A DNA stretch of 64,000 bases from Photorhabdus australis DSM 17609 (GTDB lineage: Bacteria; Pseudomonadota; Gammaproteobacteria; Enterobacterales; Enterobacteriaceae): the NCBI RefSeq assembly GCF_000711895.1, contig NZ_JONO01000025.1, positions 23,628-87,627 on the forward strand, written 5' to 3'. The position numbers and the translations under genes were made by a program. The notes below the pieces were generated by a model. It was not told where the DNA came from. It made no database searches and saw only the letters and a list, made by a program, of their open reading frames with translations. This document shows, piece after piece, positions 15,592-27,095 of the stretch. Position 1 is the first letter of the stretch, and each line of letters starts with the position of its first letter.

Positions 15592-15608
15592 ATTGCATAA
15601 AATGCAAT
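15592..15608. promoter_or_regulatory. Candidate IlvY operator
   Basis: A perfect palindrome, ATTGCATAAAATGCAAT, lies 34 bp upstream of the ilvY start in the ilvY-ilvC intergenic region. A further TTGC-rich half-site follows near 15616 and 15638 (GCATTG, GCAATG). This is the expected place for tandem IlvY operators; the assignment is by position and symmetry. Confidence 0.6.
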
Positions 15609-15750
15609 ATAGCATTGTTAATATATCAATTTAAGCAATGGGTTTCATGTCATATATTGAAAGTATGCAGACACCTCACATGCTGAGGTAAATATCAAAA
15701 ACAGTCGCAGCACTTAGATTGCTGAACACAACATGGCAACGGAGTTACTA

Positions 15751-17229
15751 ATGGCTAATTATTTTAATACGCTGAACTTGCGTCAGCAGTTGGCGCAGTT
15801 AGGTAAATGTCGTTTTATGGCACGGGAAGAATTTGTTGATGAGGCAGGATATTTAAAAGGCAAAAAAATAGTTATCGTCGGTTGTGGTGCGCAGGGGCTG
15901 AATCAAGGTCTGAATATGCGTGATTCTGGTTTGGATATCGCTTATGCCCTGCGTAAAGAGGCCATTGAAGAAAAACGAGCCTCATGGCGTAAAGCAATAG
16001 AAAATGGTTTTCAAGTTGGTACTTACGAAGAATTGATATCGCAGGCTGATTTGGTGATTAACCTGACGCCAGATAAGCAACACTCTTCTGTTGTCCGTGC
16101 TGTTCAACCGTTGATGAAAGAAGGCGCTGCTCTGGGTTATTCTCACGGTTTAAATATTGTTGAAGTAGGTGAACAAATCCGTAAAGACATCACTGTTGTG
16201 ATGGTAGCGCCTAAGTGTCCTGGTACTGAAGTGCGTGAAGAATACAAACGGGGCTTTGGTGTTCCTACTTTGATCGCTGTTCATCCAGAAAACGATCCAA
16301 AAGGTGAAGGTATGGCAATCGCTAAGGCATGGGCAGCGGCAACGGGTGGGCATCGCGCTGGTGTTCTGGAATCTTCTTTCGTTGCTGAAGTGAAGTCCGA
16401 TCTGATGGGTGAACAAACCATTCTGTGCGGTATGTTACAAGCTGGCTCACTACTGTGTTATGACAAATTGATAGAGGAAGGTGCTGAACCAGGTTATGCA
16501 GGAAAGTTGATCCAATTTGGTTGGGAAACCATCACCGAAGCACTGAAACAAGGTGGTATTACCTTGATGATGGACCGCTTGTCTAACCCGGCAAAAGTGC
16601 GTGCATATGCGCTATCTGAGCAGTTGAAAGACATCATGACGCCACTGTTCCAAAAACATATGGATGATATTATTTCTGGTGAATTCTCTTCTTGTATGAT
16701 GGCGGACTGGGCTAATGATGATCAGAAGTTATTAAGATGGCGTGAGGAAACTGGTAACACTCAGTTTGAAAATTCACCGCAATATGATGGTAAAATTGGT
16801 GAGCAAGAATACTTTGATCACGGTGTTTTGATGGTAGCTATGGTGAAAGCCGGGGTTGAGCTGGCATTCGAAGTTATGGTTGATACCGGCATTATTGCAG
16901 AATCTGCATATTATGAATCTCTGCATGAATTGCCACTAATTGCTAATACTATCTCTCGTAAGCGTCTGTATGAAATGAACGTGGTTATTTCTGATACAGC
17001 GGAATATGGTAACTATTTGTTCTCTCATGTTGCAGTTCCACTGCTGAAAGAGAAGTTTATGGGTTCACTACAGGCAGGCGATTTAGGTAAGCCTGTTGCA
17101 GAGAGTGGTATTGATAACACCCAGTTACGCGATGTGAATGAGGCTATTCGTAACCACCCAATTGAAGTCGTTGGCCGCGTGTTACGTGGCTACATGACAG
17201 ATATGAAACGTATTTCTGTTGGTGGCTGA
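15751..17229 (+). CDS. ilvC: Ketol-acid reductoisomerase (class II, long form)
   Basis: About 492 aa, matching E. coli IlvC (491 aa). Converts acetolactate or acetohydroxybutyrate to dihydroxy acids in branched-chain amino acid synthesis, using Mg2+ and NADPH. The NADPH-binding GCGAQG motif is near residues 45-50, and two repeated knotted domains give the long class II form. Start ATG 15751 ([14 protein letters not shown]) matches the family; an earlier in-frame ATG would add six residues. Expected to be induced by IlvY from the shared region. Confidence 0.97.
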   Translation: MANYFNTLNLRQQLAQLGKCRFMAREEFVDEAGYLKGKKIVIVGCGAQGLNQGLNMRDSGLDIAYALRKEAIEEKRASWRKAIENGFQVGTYEELISQADLVINLTPDKQHSSVVRAVQPLMKEGAALGYSHGLNIVEVGEQIRKDITVVMVAPKCPGTEVREEYKRGFGVPTLIAVHPENDPKGEGMAIAKAWAAATGGHRAGVLESSFVAEVKSDLMGEQTILCGMLQAGSLLCYDKLIEEGAEPGYAGKLIQFGWETITEALKQGGITLMMDRLSNPAKVRAYALSEQLKDIMTPLFQKHMDDIISGEFSSCMMADWANDDQKLLRWREETGNTQFENSPQYDGKIGEQEYFDHGVLMVAMVKAGVELAFEVMVDTGIIAESAYYESLHELPLIANTISRKRLYEMNVVISDTAEYGNYLFSHVAVPLLKEKFMGSLQAGDLGKPVAESGIDNTQLRDVNEAIRNHPIEVVGRVLRGYMTDMKRISVGG

Positions 17230-17252
17230 TATTAGATTTGAGTTAAAGATAG

Positions 17253-17274
17253 AGGGAGGTAAATCCTCCCTTTT
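17253..17274 (+). terminator. Rho-independent terminator after ilvC
   Basis: Stem AGGGAGG (17253-17259) and CCTCCCT (17265-17271) with a five-base loop, followed by TTT. It begins 24 bases after the ilvC stop. Confidence 0.75.
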
Positions 17275-17447
17275 AAATTTAACAAAAATGATTTCTGAGA
17301 TTAATGTTACTAATGTGTTGAATAATAAACCATTGTGATCGGATCAAGAAAGGTGGCTTATTGTTTTAAAGAAAACGGCGTTTCCTTCCCCTTTCTGCTA
17401 CAATTCCTTCCCCTGAAGCTCTGTCCTGATATAACTCATTAAATACC

Positions 17448-19475
17448 ATGCGATTAAATCCCAGCCAACAACAAGCAGTTGAATTTGTTACTGGCCCCTG
17501 TCTGGTCTTGGCAGGGGCTGGTTCCGGCAAAACCAGAGTGATCACGAATAAGATCGCGCACCTTATCCGTATTTGTGGCTATCAACCTCGTCATATCGTA
17601 GCTGTGACTTTTACTAATAAAGCAGCACGGGAAATGAAAGAACGTGTAGCCCAGACTTTGGGACGCAAAGAGGCTAAAGGGTTGATGATTTCTACTTTCC
17701 ATACCTTGGGATTGGAAATCATTAAGCGTGAGTACAAGGCTCTGGGAATGAAAAGCAATTTCTCGCTGTTTGATGAGCAGGACCAGATGGCTTTGTTAAA
17801 AGACCTGACAGCTGATTTGTTAGAAGAAGATAAGGAACTGTTACAAAAACTGATTGTTTCCATTTCAAACTGGAAAAATGATCTGCTTTCTCCACAACAA
17901 GCAGCGGTATTGGCTCGTTCTGCTCAGGAACATCAGTTTGCTGAATGTTATCGCCGCTATGATTCACATCTGACGAGTTGTAATGTGTTGGATTTCGACG
18001 ATCTGATTACCAAACCTACCTTGTTGATGCAGTGTGATGAAGAAGTCAGGGAACGTTGGCAAAACCGTATCCGTTATCTGTTGGTTGATGAATATCAGGA
18101 TACCAATACCAGCCAGTATCAATTGGTTAAACTGCTGGTCGGGCAAAGAGCGCGTTTTACTGTAGTTGGTGATGATGATCAGTCGATTTACTCATGGCGT
18201 GGTGCAAAACCACAAAATTTGGTGTTATTGAAACAAGATTTTCCGAAGCTTAATGTGGTTAAGTTGGAGCAAAACTACCGATCTTCTGGTCGTATTTTGA
18301 AAGCGGCTAATATTTTGATTGCCAATAATCCCCATGTGTTTGAAAAACGGCTTTTTTCTGAACTGGGGTATGGTGATATGTTGAAAGTCATTACAGCTAA
18401 TAATGAAGAGCATGAGGCGGAAAGAGTTATTGGAGAACTGATTGCACATCATTTTATTAATAAAACCCAATATAAAGACTACGCTATTCTTTATCGGGGA
18501 AATCACCAATCTCGGGTGTTTGAAAAAATGTTGATGCAAAGCCGTGTCCCTTACCGGATTTCTGGAGGCACTTCTTTCTTTGCTCGTCCTGAAATTAAGG
18601 ATCTGTTGGCTTATTTGCGAGTATTGACTAATCCTGAAGATGACAGCGCATTCTTGAGAATTGTTAATACACCAAGACGCGAAATTGGTGCAGCTACAGT
18701 TCAAAAACTGGGCGATTGGGCGAATCAACGAAATAAAAGTCTCTATCAGGCCAGTTTTGATCTTGGTTTGGAACAAAGTTTGACTGGGCGTGGGTTGGTA
18801 GCACTACAGCGTTTTACTCATTGGATGGATGAGATCGCCCGTCAGATTGAACAGGAACCTTTGCTTGCTGTGCGTGATCTGCTACATGGTATGGATTATG
18901 AAAGTTGGTTGTATGAAACATCACCAAGTCCGAAAGCGGCTGAAATGCGGATGAAAAATATTAATCAGCTATTCATTTGGATGAGTGAAATGCTGGAAGG
19001 TGATGAACTGAACGAACCAATGACTTTGTCTCAAGTAGTCGCGCGTTTCACATTGCGGGATATGTTAGAGCGCGGTGAAGATGGTGAGGAGTTTGATCAG
19101 GTGCAATTGATGACTTTGCATGCCTCTAAAGGGTTGGAGTTTCCGTATGTATTTCTGGTTGGTATGGAAGAAGGGCTGTTGCCCCATCAGAGTAGTATTG
19201 ATGAAGAAAATATTGATGAAGAGAGGCGACTGGCTTATGTGGGAATTACCCGCGCTCAACGGGAACTATTCTTCACTTTATGTAAAGAACGTCGTCAATA
19301 CGGTGAATTAATCCGGCCAGAACCAAGCCGTTTTTTACATGAGTTACCACAGGATGACTTGCATTGGCCGCAAGATAAAAAAATGGTGACTGCTGAGGAG
19401 AGAATGCAAAAAGGGAAATCACATATTGCAGATATCAAGTCACGTTTAGGTCTTGGGCAAAAAAGTAAGCAATAA
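17448..19475 (+). CDS. rep: ATP-dependent DNA helicase Rep
   Basis: 675 aa (E. coli Rep 673). A 3'-to-5' SF1A helicase that assists fork progression past protein blocks. Walker A AGAGSGKT at residues 22-29, DEYQDTN motif II near 214-220, [13 protein letters not shown] motif III, LEQNYRS motif IV, and [13 protein letters not shown] and VGITRA motifs V/VI. Nearly identical N-terminus to E. coli. Gene order ilvC-rep-gppA is the enteric one. Convergent with gppA. Confidence 0.97.
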   Translation: MRLNPSQQQAVEFVTGPCLVLAGAGSGKTRVITNKIAHLIRICGYQPRHIVAVTFTNKAAREMKERVAQTLGRKEAKGLMISTFHTLGLEIIKREYKALGMKSNFSLFDEQDQMALLKDLTADLLEEDKELLQKLIVSISNWKNDLLSPQQAAVLARSAQEHQFAECYRRYDSHLTSCNVLDFDDLITKPTLLMQCDEEVRERWQNRIRYLLVDEYQDTNTSQYQLVKLLVGQRARFTVVGDDDQSIYSWRGAKPQNLVLLKQDFPKLNVVKLEQNYRSSGRILKAANILIANNPHVFEKRLFSELGYGDMLKVITANNEEHEAERVIGELIAHHFINKTQYKDYAILYRGNHQSRVFEKMLMQSRVPYRISGGTSFFARPEIKDLLAYLRVLTNPEDDSAFLRIVNTPRREIGAATVQKLGDWANQRNKSLYQASFDLGLEQSLTGRGLVALQRFTHWMDEIARQIEQEPLLAVRDLLHGMDYESWLYETSPSPKAAEMRMKNINQLFIWMSEMLEGDELNEPMTLSQVVARFTLRDMLERGEDGEEFDQVQLMTLHASKGLEFPYVFLVGMEEGLLPHQSSIDEENIDEERRLAYVGITRAQRELFFTLCKERRQYGELIRPEPSRFLHELPQDDLHWPQDKKMVTAEERMQKGKSHIADIKSRLGLGQKSKQ

Positions 19476-19523
19476 AAGGTACATAGGAGTTTCCCTATAT
19501 CACAGAAATACAGGGAGGTAGAT

Positions 19524-21035
19524 TTAATTTAGGTTTGAACCATCCAATTCTTGCAGAACAAGCGGCCATTGAACATGGTTTTGCCACAGAATTTCTTGCT
19601 GTAAAGACTCTGCCCGTAGAGGATGTTGCATTAGCCAGCCATGAGGTAAAGTAATCATCAATTCTTCACCACTCACTTTTAAATGCAAAGCAGAAAAGGT
19701 GTTATCTCGGTGATGGCTGGCTAATACGATAGCCAACCGCAATAGGCGGCATAAGCGCTGAGCTTGTATCAACGGCAAAGCATTTTGTTGACTGAAGGAA
19801 ACCAAATCAATAGTGGCATTTTGGTTTCTTAGTAATATGGCTAATAGCTTTTTCTGTGCGGGAGTATAGCCGGGGAGATCGAGATAATTGATAAGATAGG
19901 CCGCATGTGATGGAGCCTGACGGTAATCAACACTCAGACCAATTTCATGTATCAGACAAGCACTAAGTAATAATTCATGACACCGACTATCAAGCTCCCA
20001 AGGTTTAGCGACCTGTTGCAAGAAATGCTCTGCCAACTGTTTGACTCGTTGAGATTGCTCAACTTCCAACTGAAAGCGACGCTGTATATTACGTAATGTT
20101 CTGGTGCGAATATCTTGTTCTATCGGTAAATCCAGCATGCCGTAAACAAGACCTTCTCGTAAAGCGCCGCCAGCAAGGATCATACTTTCAATGTCTAACG
20201 CTTGAAAAATAGCTATCAGGATAGCAAGACCGCTTGGGAAGACGAGTGCCCGTTCCAGCGTCAATCCTTCGATTTCTAATTCTTCCAGCTTACCGCATTC
20301 AATCGCTTTATGTTTGAGTTCCTGGAGTCTTGGCAAAGTAATCAGCTCATCCATACCTTGAGCAATCATGATTTCTTGCAGTGCCTGAACTGTACCGGAA
20401 GCTCCGACGCAAATCTGCCAGCCTTGTTCTATAAGTTTTGAAACAATGGGTTTCAGGATTTCATGTGCGGCAGCTTCGGCTTTGGCAAAGTTTTCTTCTG
20501 TCAGGCTACGGTCATTAAAGTAACATTCAAGCCAAGTAACACAGCCCATACTCAGGCTGGATAACTGATTAGCCTTTGCCCCATTCCCTGTGACCAGTTC
20601 TGTACTTGCGCCGCCAATATCGACAACAAGCCGTTTTTCGGGGCCGCCAGTCGTGTGGGCAACACCTTGATAAATAAGTCGAGCTTCATCTTCACCACTG
20701 ATTACCGTAACGGGACTACCAAGTATTTCTGACGCTTTTTTTACAAATTCACTAGAATTTCCGGCGATACGCAAAGTTGCTGTAGCGACAACGCGGATTT
20801 GTGATGGTGGTATACCTTGTAAGCGTTCAGAAAAAACCCTGAGGCATTGCCAACCTCTCTCCATTGCCTGCTGAGATAAATAGTTATTTTTATCCAGCCC
20901 GGCGGCTAATCTGACTTTACGTTTGATTCGTGCCAATATCTGCATACTGCCGGATATTTCACGTACAACCAGCATATGAAAACTGTTTGAACCCAAGTCG
21001 ATAGCCGCATAGAGAGAAGAGGTACTCAATATCAT
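19524..21035 (-). CDS. gppA: Guanosine-5'-triphosphate,3'-diphosphate pyrophosphatase
   Basis: 503 aa (E. coli 494). Converts pppGpp to ppGpp in the stringent response and belongs to the Ppx/GppA actin-like ATPase superfamily. The phosphate-1 loop is [15 protein letters not shown] near residue 10, phosphate-2 is [11 protein letters not shown] near 140, and a C-terminal HD-like helical domain follows ([19 protein letters not shown]). It lies five bases downstream of rhlB on the minus strand, so the two are probably cotranscribed. Confidence 0.96.
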   Translation of the reverse strand: MILSTSSLYAAIDLGSNSFHMLVVREISGSMQILARIKRKVRLAAGLDKNNYLSQQAMERGWQCLRVFSERLQGIPPSQIRVVATATLRIAGNSSEFVKKASEILGSPVTVISGEDEARLIYQGVAHTTGGPEKRLVVDIGGASTELVTGNGAKANQLSSLSMGCVTWLECYFNDRSLTEENFAKAEAAAHEILKPIVSKLIEQGWQICVGASGTVQALQEIMIAQGMDELITLPRLQELKHKAIECGKLEELEIEGLTLERALVFPSGLAILIAIFQALDIESMILAGGALREGLVYGMLDLPIEQDIRTRTLRNIQRRFQLEVEQSQRVKQLAEHFLQQVAKPWELDSRCHELLLSACLIHEIGLSVDYRQAPSHAAYLINYLDLPGYTPAQKKLLAILLRNQNATIDLVSFSQQNALPLIQAQRLCRLLRLAIVLASHHRDNTFSALHLKVSGEELMITLPHGWLMQHPLRAESLQQEILWQNHVQWPLVLQELDGSNLN

Positions 21036-21040
21036 TTAAT

Positions 21041-22327
21041 TTAGCCTGAACGTTTACGGTTATTACGCGGTGTATTATTACGATGCGATAAATTATTACG
21101 GCGCTGATGGTTCCCAGAACGCGAACGATGGCGTCGTTTAGGAACCGGTAAATCTTTTAACAATGCATTACTGTTATATTTACTGACAGGGATCTGGTGC
21201 TGGATATAACTTTCGATTGCTGGCAGGTTCAGAGCATATTCTTCACAGGCCAGGCTAATAGAGTGACCACTTTCCCCGGCACGTCCAGTACGGCCAATGC
21301 GATGAACATAATCTTCACAATCATCGGGTAAGTCATAGTTAAAAACGTGAGTTACGGATGGAATATGCAATCCACGGGCTGCCACATCAGTTGCAACCAG
21401 AATATCAATATTGCCATTACTAAATTCTTCCAGAATGCGTAACCGTTTTTTCTGTGCAACGTCACCAGTTAGTAAACCAACGCGATGTCCGTCAGCAGCA
21501 AGATGAGCCCAGATATCTTCACAACGATGTTTGGTATTGGCGAAAATAATGCAGCGATCAGGCCACTCTTCTTCTAATAACGTTTGAAGCAGACGCATCT
21601 TTTCTTCATTAGAAGGATAAAACAACTCTTCGCGGATACGGTGTCCCGTTTTCTGCAACGGTTCCACTTCTACATACTCTGCATGATTCATTTGCTCAAA
21701 TGCTAGTTCTCGGACTCGGTAAGACAGAGTAGCAGAAAACAGCAGGTTCATGCGTTCATTGGCAGGAGGCATCCGACGGAATAGCCAGCGGATATCTTTG
21801 ATAAAACCTAGATCGTACATACGATCGGCTTCATCAAGAACTACAACCTGAACAGCATTCAGATTAATATGCCCCTGCTTGGTATAGTCGATCAGACGCC
21901 CGGTTGTGCCGATGAGAATATCAACACCGGATTCCAGCACTTTCAGTTGTTTGTCATAACCATCGCCGCCGTAAGCAAGACCCATCTTTAATCCCGTTGT
22001 TTGTGCCAGATCTTCTGCATCAGAGTAAATCTGTACGGCTAGTTCGCGGGTAGGAGCCATAATCAGCGCTCTTGGCTGATTGGTTTGACGCCCCTTTGTT
22101 GTGGGATGAGTCAGTAAATAATGAAAAGCAGACGCTAAAAATGCTAGCGTCTTCCCGGTACCAGTTTGCGCTTGCCCCGCGACATCACGACCTTCGACAG
22201 TGAAAGGTAGTGTCAGTGCCTGTATAGGCGTACAATTAGAAAACCCCTTGTTATCAAGAGCTTCTATGACTTTGGGGTGCAAGGCGAAGTCGGAGAACTT
22301 CTTTTCTGTCAAGTGTGTTTTACTCAT
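21041..22327 (-). CDS. rhlB: ATP-dependent RNA helicase RhlB
   Basis: 428 aa DEAD-box helicase of the RNA degradosome. Motifs: AQTGTGKT (Walker A), PTRELAVQI (Ia), VLDEADRM (II), SAT (III), and [10 protein letters not shown] (VI). The C-terminal tail is rich in Arg/Asn/His ([15 protein letters not shown]) and would bind RNA; the tail varies between species. Divergent from trxA, as in E. coli. Confidence 0.96.
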   Translation of the reverse strand: MSKTHLTEKKFSDFALHPKVIEALDNKGFSNCTPIQALTLPFTVEGRDVAGQAQTGTGKTLAFLASAFHYLLTHPTTKGRQTNQPRALIMAPTRELAVQIYSDAEDLAQTTGLKMGLAYGGDGYDKQLKVLESGVDILIGTTGRLIDYTKQGHINLNAVQVVVLDEADRMYDLGFIKDIRWLFRRMPPANERMNLLFSATLSYRVRELAFEQMNHAEYVEVEPLQKTGHRIREELFYPSNEEKMRLLQTLLEEEWPDRCIIFANTKHRCEDIWAHLAADGHRVGLLTGDVAQKKRLRILEEFSNGNIDILVATDVAARGLHIPSVTHVFNYDLPDDCEDYVHRIGRTGRAGESGHSISLACEEYALNLPAIESYIQHQIPVSKYNSNALLKDLPVPKRRHRSRSGNHQRRNNLSHRNNTPRNNRKRSG

Positions 22328-22444
22328 AGTGTGGTAGAATATCAGTTAACCGTTGTTTTACGGAAGTGTATCCTCTGAAATAAAGGCAACCTTATATCAG
22401 TAATGTTACACTAGCATGGTAAAAATTATTCTTTGGAGTAAAAA

Positions 22445-22771
22445 ATGAGCGATAAAATTATTCACTTGAGTGATGATAGCTTTGATGCTGATGTTCTGAA
22501 AGCAGCGGGTCCAGTTCTTGTCGATTTTTGGGCTGCATGGTGTGGCCCATGCAAGATGATTGCACCTATTTTAGATGAAATTGCACCAGAATACTCAGGC
22601 AAACTGACTATTGCTAAACTGAACATTGATGATCACCCGGCAACTGCTCCTAAATACGGTATCCGTGGTATTCCTACGTTACTACTATTCAAAGACGGTC
22701 AGGTAGCTGCTACCAAAGTGGGAGCATTGTCAAAGACTCAATTGAAAGAATTTTTGGATGCTAATATCTGA
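22445..22771 (+). CDS. trxA: Thioredoxin 1
   Basis: 108 aa, the standard size. The active site WCGPCK has Cys33 and Cys36, and the cis-proline loop is RGIPT near residue 76. It reduces protein disulfides in the cytoplasm with NADPH-dependent thioredoxin reductase. GGAGT lies nine bases before ATG. Located between divergent rhlB and rho as in other enterics. Confidence 0.98.
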   Translation: MSDKIIHLSDDSFDADVLKAAGPVLVDFWAAWCGPCKMIAPILDEIAPEYSGKLTIAKLNIDDHPATAPKYGIRGIPTLLLFKDGQVAATKVGALSKTQLKEFLDANI

Positions 22772-23246
22772 TTGAAGTGAAATCACACTAATACCGGACG
22801 TTTAGCGTATATCACTATTTATTTCATTGACCGCTAGACGTCCGTAAAGAAGCGTGATAAGTTAGCGCCACTGCTTGTATCACATACCTCATGTTAGAAG
22901 TATGTTGCATACTAAATAACCTGTAGTGTCTGATAAGTCTGTTATCTCTGGATAGTCTAAAATATCCAATGGGTTGTACGGAAGTGATGTGGTGTATGAC
23001 TCATTATGTTGAGATAGTTTTTTTATAGAAATCAGTAGTGTTTCGGCATTATCTCAACAGCGTTTTTGACAGCCTGTCAGTCTTATTTGAGCTCAATCTT
23101 GGTACTTCAAATTATTACCTCTTTATATAAATAATGTATAAAAGGTCTTATTTGTTTTTTGTACAAAATAAACAGGCATCGATGACGCTGCCATACTATT
23201 CACGTTCATAGTTCGAGATATACCCCGAGTTAAAGAACCCACCATT
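22772..23246. other. trxA-rho intergenic region with hairpin (rho leader)
   Basis: A 475-bp gap without a convincing gene. GGACGTTTAGCG (22796-22807) pairs with CGCTAGACGTCC (22832-22843), one G-U wobble, 24 bases after trxA; it lacks a U-tract. The right part is expected to hold the rho promoter and the long leader that Rho uses for autoregulation in E. coli. A short frame starting ATG near 23181 (MTLPYYSRS) is too small to call. Confidence 0.5.
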
Positions 23247-24506
23247 ATGAATCTTACCGAATTAAAGAATACGCCGGTATCTGAATTGATTACACTCGGC
23301 GAAAATATGGGGCTGGAAAATCTGGCCCGTATGCGTAAACAAGACATTATCTTCTCTATCCTTAAGCAGCATGCGAAAAGTGGAGAAGATATCTTCGGTG
23401 ACGGTGTGCTGGAGATATTGCAGGATGGATTTGGATTCCTCCGTTCAGCAGACAGCTCCTACCTTGCAGGTCCCGATGATATCTACGTTTCTCCCAGCCA
23501 AATCCGCCGTTTTAACCTTCGTACTGGTGACACAATTTCAGGTAAAATCCGCCCACCTAAAGAAGGTGAACGCTATTTTGCACTGTTGAAAGTTAACGAA
23601 GTTAACTTTGATAAACCAGAAAATGCCCGCAGCAAAATTCTTTTTGAGAACTTAACTCCTTTGCATGCTAATAACCGTCTGCGTATGGAACGGGGTAATG
23701 GTTCCACGGAGGATCTGACGGCTCGTGTTCTGGATCTGGCCGCACCGATTGGCCGCGGGCAACGAGGTCTTATTGTTGCTCCACCAAAAGCGGGTAAGAC
23801 TATGTTGTTGCAAAATATTGCGGCTAACATCGCTCACAATCATCCAGATTGTGTATTGATGGTACTTCTAATTGACGAGCGTCCAGAAGAAGTCACTGAA
23901 ATGCAACGTTTGGTGAAGGGTGAGGTTATTGCTTCTACTTTTGATGAGCCGGCTTCCCGCCATGTTCAGGTGGCAGAGATGGTCATTGAAAAAGCAAAGC
24001 GTCTGGTTGAACATAAAAAAGACGTTATTATCCTGCTTGATTCTATTACTCGTCTGGCACGTGCTTATAACACTGTTGTTCCCGCATCCGGTAAGGTACT
24101 GACTGGTGGTGTAGATGCTAACGCATTACATCGTCCAAAACGTTTCTTCGGTGCTGCACGTAATGTCGAAGAGGGGGGAAGCTTGACCATTATTGCTACT
24201 GCATTGGTGGATACAGGTTCGAAGATGGATGAAGTGATTTACGAAGAGTTTAAGGGCACTGGCAATATGGAATTGCACCTCTCACGTAAAATTGCTGAAA
24301 AGCGTGTTTTCCCTGCTATTGATTACAATCGTTCTGGTACACGTAAAGAGGAGTTACTTACCACATCTGAAGAGCTACAGAAGATGTGGATTCTTCGCAA
24401 AATTATTCACCCAATGGGTGAAATTGATGCGATGGAGTTCCTTATCAATAAACTGGCTATGAGTAAAACAAACGACGATTTCTTTGACATGATGAAACGC
24501 TCGTAG
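23247..24506 (+). CDS. rho: Transcription termination factor Rho
   Basis: 419 aa, the same length as E. coli Rho. A hexameric RNA-dependent ATPase ending transcription at rho-dependent sites. The N-terminal SAP-like helix bundle and cold-shock RNA-binding fold ([23 protein letters not shown]) are followed by Walker A APPKAGKT near residue 178, the DERPEEV block, the Q-loop ([17 protein letters not shown]) and the R-loop. Fully conserved. Upstream of the ECA operon as in E. coli. Confidence 0.98.
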   Translation: MNLTELKNTPVSELITLGENMGLENLARMRKQDIIFSILKQHAKSGEDIFGDGVLEILQDGFGFLRSADSSYLAGPDDIYVSPSQIRRFNLRTGDTISGKIRPPKEGERYFALLKVNEVNFDKPENARSKILFENLTPLHANNRLRMERGNGSTEDLTARVLDLAAPIGRGQRGLIVAPPKAGKTMLLQNIAANIAHNHPDCVLMVLLIDERPEEVTEMQRLVKGEVIASTFDEPASRHVQVAEMVIEKAKRLVEHKKDVIILLDSITRLARAYNTVVPASGKVLTGGVDANALHRPKRFFGAARNVEEGGSLTIIATALVDTGSKMDEVIYEEFKGTGNMELHLSRKIAEKRVFPAIDYNRSGTRKEELLTTSEELQKMWILRKIIHPMGEIDAMEFLINKLAMSKTNDDFFDMMKRS

Positions 24507-24537
24507 TTTTTAACTTAAGGTCATGATGATTTTAATC

Positions 24538-24562
24538 AACGCCACGTTCCGTGGCGTTTTTT
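24538..24562 (+). terminator. Rho-independent terminator after rho
   Basis: AACGCCACG (24538-24546) and CGTGGCGTT (24550-24558) form a perfect nine-pair stem with loop TTC, followed by four T. Strong terminator 31 bases after the rho stop. The following ~240 bp up to wecA hold no gene I trust. Confidence 0.92.
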
Positions 24563-24800
24563 GTATCCGCTGTTATAGCTCCATATGGATATGGTATGTA
24601 TTTTGCATGAAACTTATATGCTGCCATTTTTCAATAAGCGTCGTAGATTATGATGTAAAGGTTATTAATTTTCCTACAGTTAAAGAAAAGTATCCTCACG
24701 AAATGGAGAATTTATGGGGTTGGTTCCTTGCCAGAAAAACCATGTGGCTGTGGATAATAAATAACCAGTCTATATTTGTTTTTCACGGAGAGTTTTTATC

Positions 24801-25886
24801 GTGAATATTCCCAGTATGAGTATTGAGATTTTTTACATTTTTCTGTTTTCGTTTGCGTTTTTGTTTATGGCGCGTATCGCAGGAAAGAAAATTGGCCTCG
24901 TTGATAAACCCAATTATCGTAAACATCATCGGGGATTAGTGCCTCTGGTTGGTGGGATAGCTATATTTGCTGGGATCTGTTTTGCCTTTGTTATAACGAA
25001 TGAGTTTATACCCCATAAATGGTCGTATTTAATTTGTGCCACTGTACTGGTATTTGTTGGTGCATTAGATGATCGTTTTGATGTCAGTGTTAAGGTCCGG
25101 GCAACTGTTCAGGCTCTAGTTGGTATTGCAATGATGTATTTTGCTGGCCTGAAATTAAGCAGCCTTGGCTATGCTTTTGGCCCTTGGGATATGAATCTTG
25201 GGCCATTTAGTTATGTTGTGACGCTATTTGCTGTTTGGGCTGCTATTAATGCATTTAATATGGTTGATGGGATAGATGGGTTGTTAGGTGGACTATCCTG
25301 TGTCTCTTTTGGTGCTTTGGGTATCTTACTCTATCGAAGTGGTAATACGGCACTGGCATTATGGTGTTTTGCATTTATTGCAGCCATTGTTCCTTATATT
25401 CTTCTCAATCTTGGTTTCTTAAGCCAACGCTTTAAAGTATTCATGGGTGATGCAGGCAGTACACTGATTGGTTTTACCATTATCTGGTTGCTTATTGAAT
25501 CTACTCAGGGGAATGAACCTTCTGTGAACCCAGTTACTGCATTGTGGATTATTGCCATTCCCTTAATGGATATGGTTGCCATCATGTACCGTCGCTTGCG
25601 TAAAGGAATGAGTCCATTTTCTCCAGATAGACAGCATATTCACCACCTGATTATGCGCTCTGGATTTTCATCACGTCAGGCATTTGTTTTGATCACTGTT
25701 GCTGCGGCTTTATTAGCGGCTATTGGAATGATCGGAGAATGGTTGGAATTTATTCCTGAATGGGTAATGTTGGCATTTTTCTTGCTTGCATTTATGTTAT
25801 ATGGCTATTGCATCAAACGTGCATGGCGAGTGGCTCGTTTCATTAAACGGCAAAAACGTCGTATACGCTATTCTGCTAACCATTAA
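24801..25886 (+). CDS. wecA: Undecaprenyl-phosphate GlcNAc-1-phosphate transferase
   Basis: 361 aa inner-membrane enzyme of about eleven transmembrane segments. It starts ECA (and often O-antigen) synthesis by making undecaprenyl-PP-GlcNAc (lipid I). Conserved: LDDRFD on the first catalytic loop, NAFNMVDGIDGL, and the HIHH motif (SPDRQHIHHLI). Start is GTG 24801 with CGGAGAG just upstream. First gene of the twelve-gene ECA operon. Confidence 0.96.
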   Translation: MNIPSMSIEIFYIFLFSFAFLFMARIAGKKIGLVDKPNYRKHHRGLVPLVGGIAIFAGICFAFVITNEFIPHKWSYLICATVLVFVGALDDRFDVSVKVRATVQALVGIAMMYFAGLKLSSLGYAFGPWDMNLGPFSYVVTLFAVWAAINAFNMVDGIDGLLGGLSCVSFGALGILLYRSGNTALALWCFAFIAAIVPYILLNLGFLSQRFKVFMGDAGSTLIGFTIIWLLIESTQGNEPSVNPVTALWIIAIPLMDMVAIMYRRLRKGMSPFSPDRQHIHHLIMRSGFSSRQAFVLITVAAALLAAIGMIGEWLEFIPEWVMLAFFLLAFMLYGYCIKRAWRVARFIKRQKRRIRYSANH

Positions 25887-25912
25887 ACATCTATCAACAG
25901 AGGTTTTGTGCA

Positions 25913-26968
25913 GTGATAAAATCAGAAATGAAATCTATTCAAGATGAACAGACTCTGGAACATGAACTGGATGTCGTAGCCTTGTGCAGTGCTCTATGGC
26001 GTGGAAAAATGTGGATTGTCGTACTGGCAATAATCTTCGCTGCTATAGCTCTGGGGGCATCTTATTTGATGCAACAAAAATGGAGTGCAACAGCAACTAC
26101 TGATTTGCCTACGACTAATCATTTAGGTAGTTATTACTCTCAGCAGCAATTCTTGCGCAATTTGGATACTCATATTAACGTTTCACAGGAAACTCAGTTA
26201 CCGTCTATTCCAGAAGAAGCTTATAAAGAATTCATCACTCAGCTTGCGGCATATGATACCCGCCGAGAATTTTGGTTAAAATCTGATTACTACAAGCAAC
26301 ATCAGGAAGGTGATGCCAGAGCAGATGCTGCTTTACTGGATGAGTTAATTAATAATATTCAGTTCATTCCTCATGATGATAAGAAAGTTCTGAATGACAG
26401 TATCAAATTGACAGCAGAGTCTTCTGTACAAGCAAATCAACTCTTACGTCAATACATTGCCTTTGCCAACAGTCGCGCCAGTACTCATTTGAATAATGAA
26501 GTAAAAGGTGCATGGGCTACCCGTACTCAATCTATGAATGCATTGGTTAAGCGACAAGAAATGGTTGCTAAAGCGGTTTATAACCGTGAAATGAATGTGT
26601 TGCAGCAATCCTTGAAAATTGCAGAAAAGCAAGGAATCCGACGTAATCAAACTGATACACCAATTGATCAGTTGCCTGATTCAAAAATGTTTATGTTAGG
26701 TGCACCGTTGTTACAGGCTCAGCTTGAAACTCTGGAAGCAACAGGTCCTGATTATGATGTGGACTATGACCAGAATATTGCGATGTTAGCAACATTGAAT
26801 GTTGGTCCAACATTGCAGGACCAATTCCAGACTTATCGTTATCTGAGAACCCCTGAGGAGCCTGTTACCAGAGACAGTCCACGTAGAATGTTCATTGTTA
26901 TTATGTGGGGCGCAGTTGGTGCTTTAATTGGTGCTGGAGTGGCACTGGTACGGCGTCCTCGTAAGTAA
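25913..26968 (+). CDS. wzzE: ECA polysaccharide chain-length modulator
   Basis: 351 aa Wzz/PCP1 protein: transmembrane segment near residues 38-58, large periplasmic helical domain, and a second transmembrane segment near the C-terminus preceded by the Pro-rich RTPEEPVTRDSPRR motif. It sets the repeat number of ECA chains made by WzyE. Start is GTG 25913 with AGAGG upstream; ATG 25928 is the alternative. Confidence 0.94.
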   Translation: MIKSEMKSIQDEQTLEHELDVVALCSALWRGKMWIVVLAIIFAAIALGASYLMQQKWSATATTDLPTTNHLGSYYSQQQFLRNLDTHINVSQETQLPSIPEEAYKEFITQLAAYDTRREFWLKSDYYKQHQEGDARADAALLDELINNIQFIPHDDKKVLNDSIKLTAESSVQANQLLRQYIAFANSRASTHLNNEVKGAWATRTQSMNALVKRQEMVAKAVYNREMNVLQQSLKIAEKQGIRRNQTDTPIDQLPDSKMFMLGAPLLQAQLETLEATGPDYDVDYDQNIAMLATLNVGPTLQDQFQTYRYLRTPEEPVTRDSPRRMFIVIMWGAVGALIGAGVALVRRPRK

Positions 26969-27095
26969 CCAAAAGGTTATAATAAGTTACTGCTTTTGAA
27001 AGATATTTTTCACAACACCAGAAGCAGAGATAAATAGTATTAAAGAGTGTTTTTGCAGGGAGATCTGCAAATTACTGACCAATAAGAGAGTCACT

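Noticed and set aside
19476..19523. Possible bidirectional terminator between rep and gppA
   Set aside because: Only a short, mismatched stem (ATAGG/CCCTAT) is present; support is too weak for a feature.
24523..24804. 93-codon plus-strand frame between rho and wecA
   Set aside because: It begins over the rho terminator, has a Cys/Trp-rich composition unlike a protein, and overlaps the wecA start and its ribosome-binding site.
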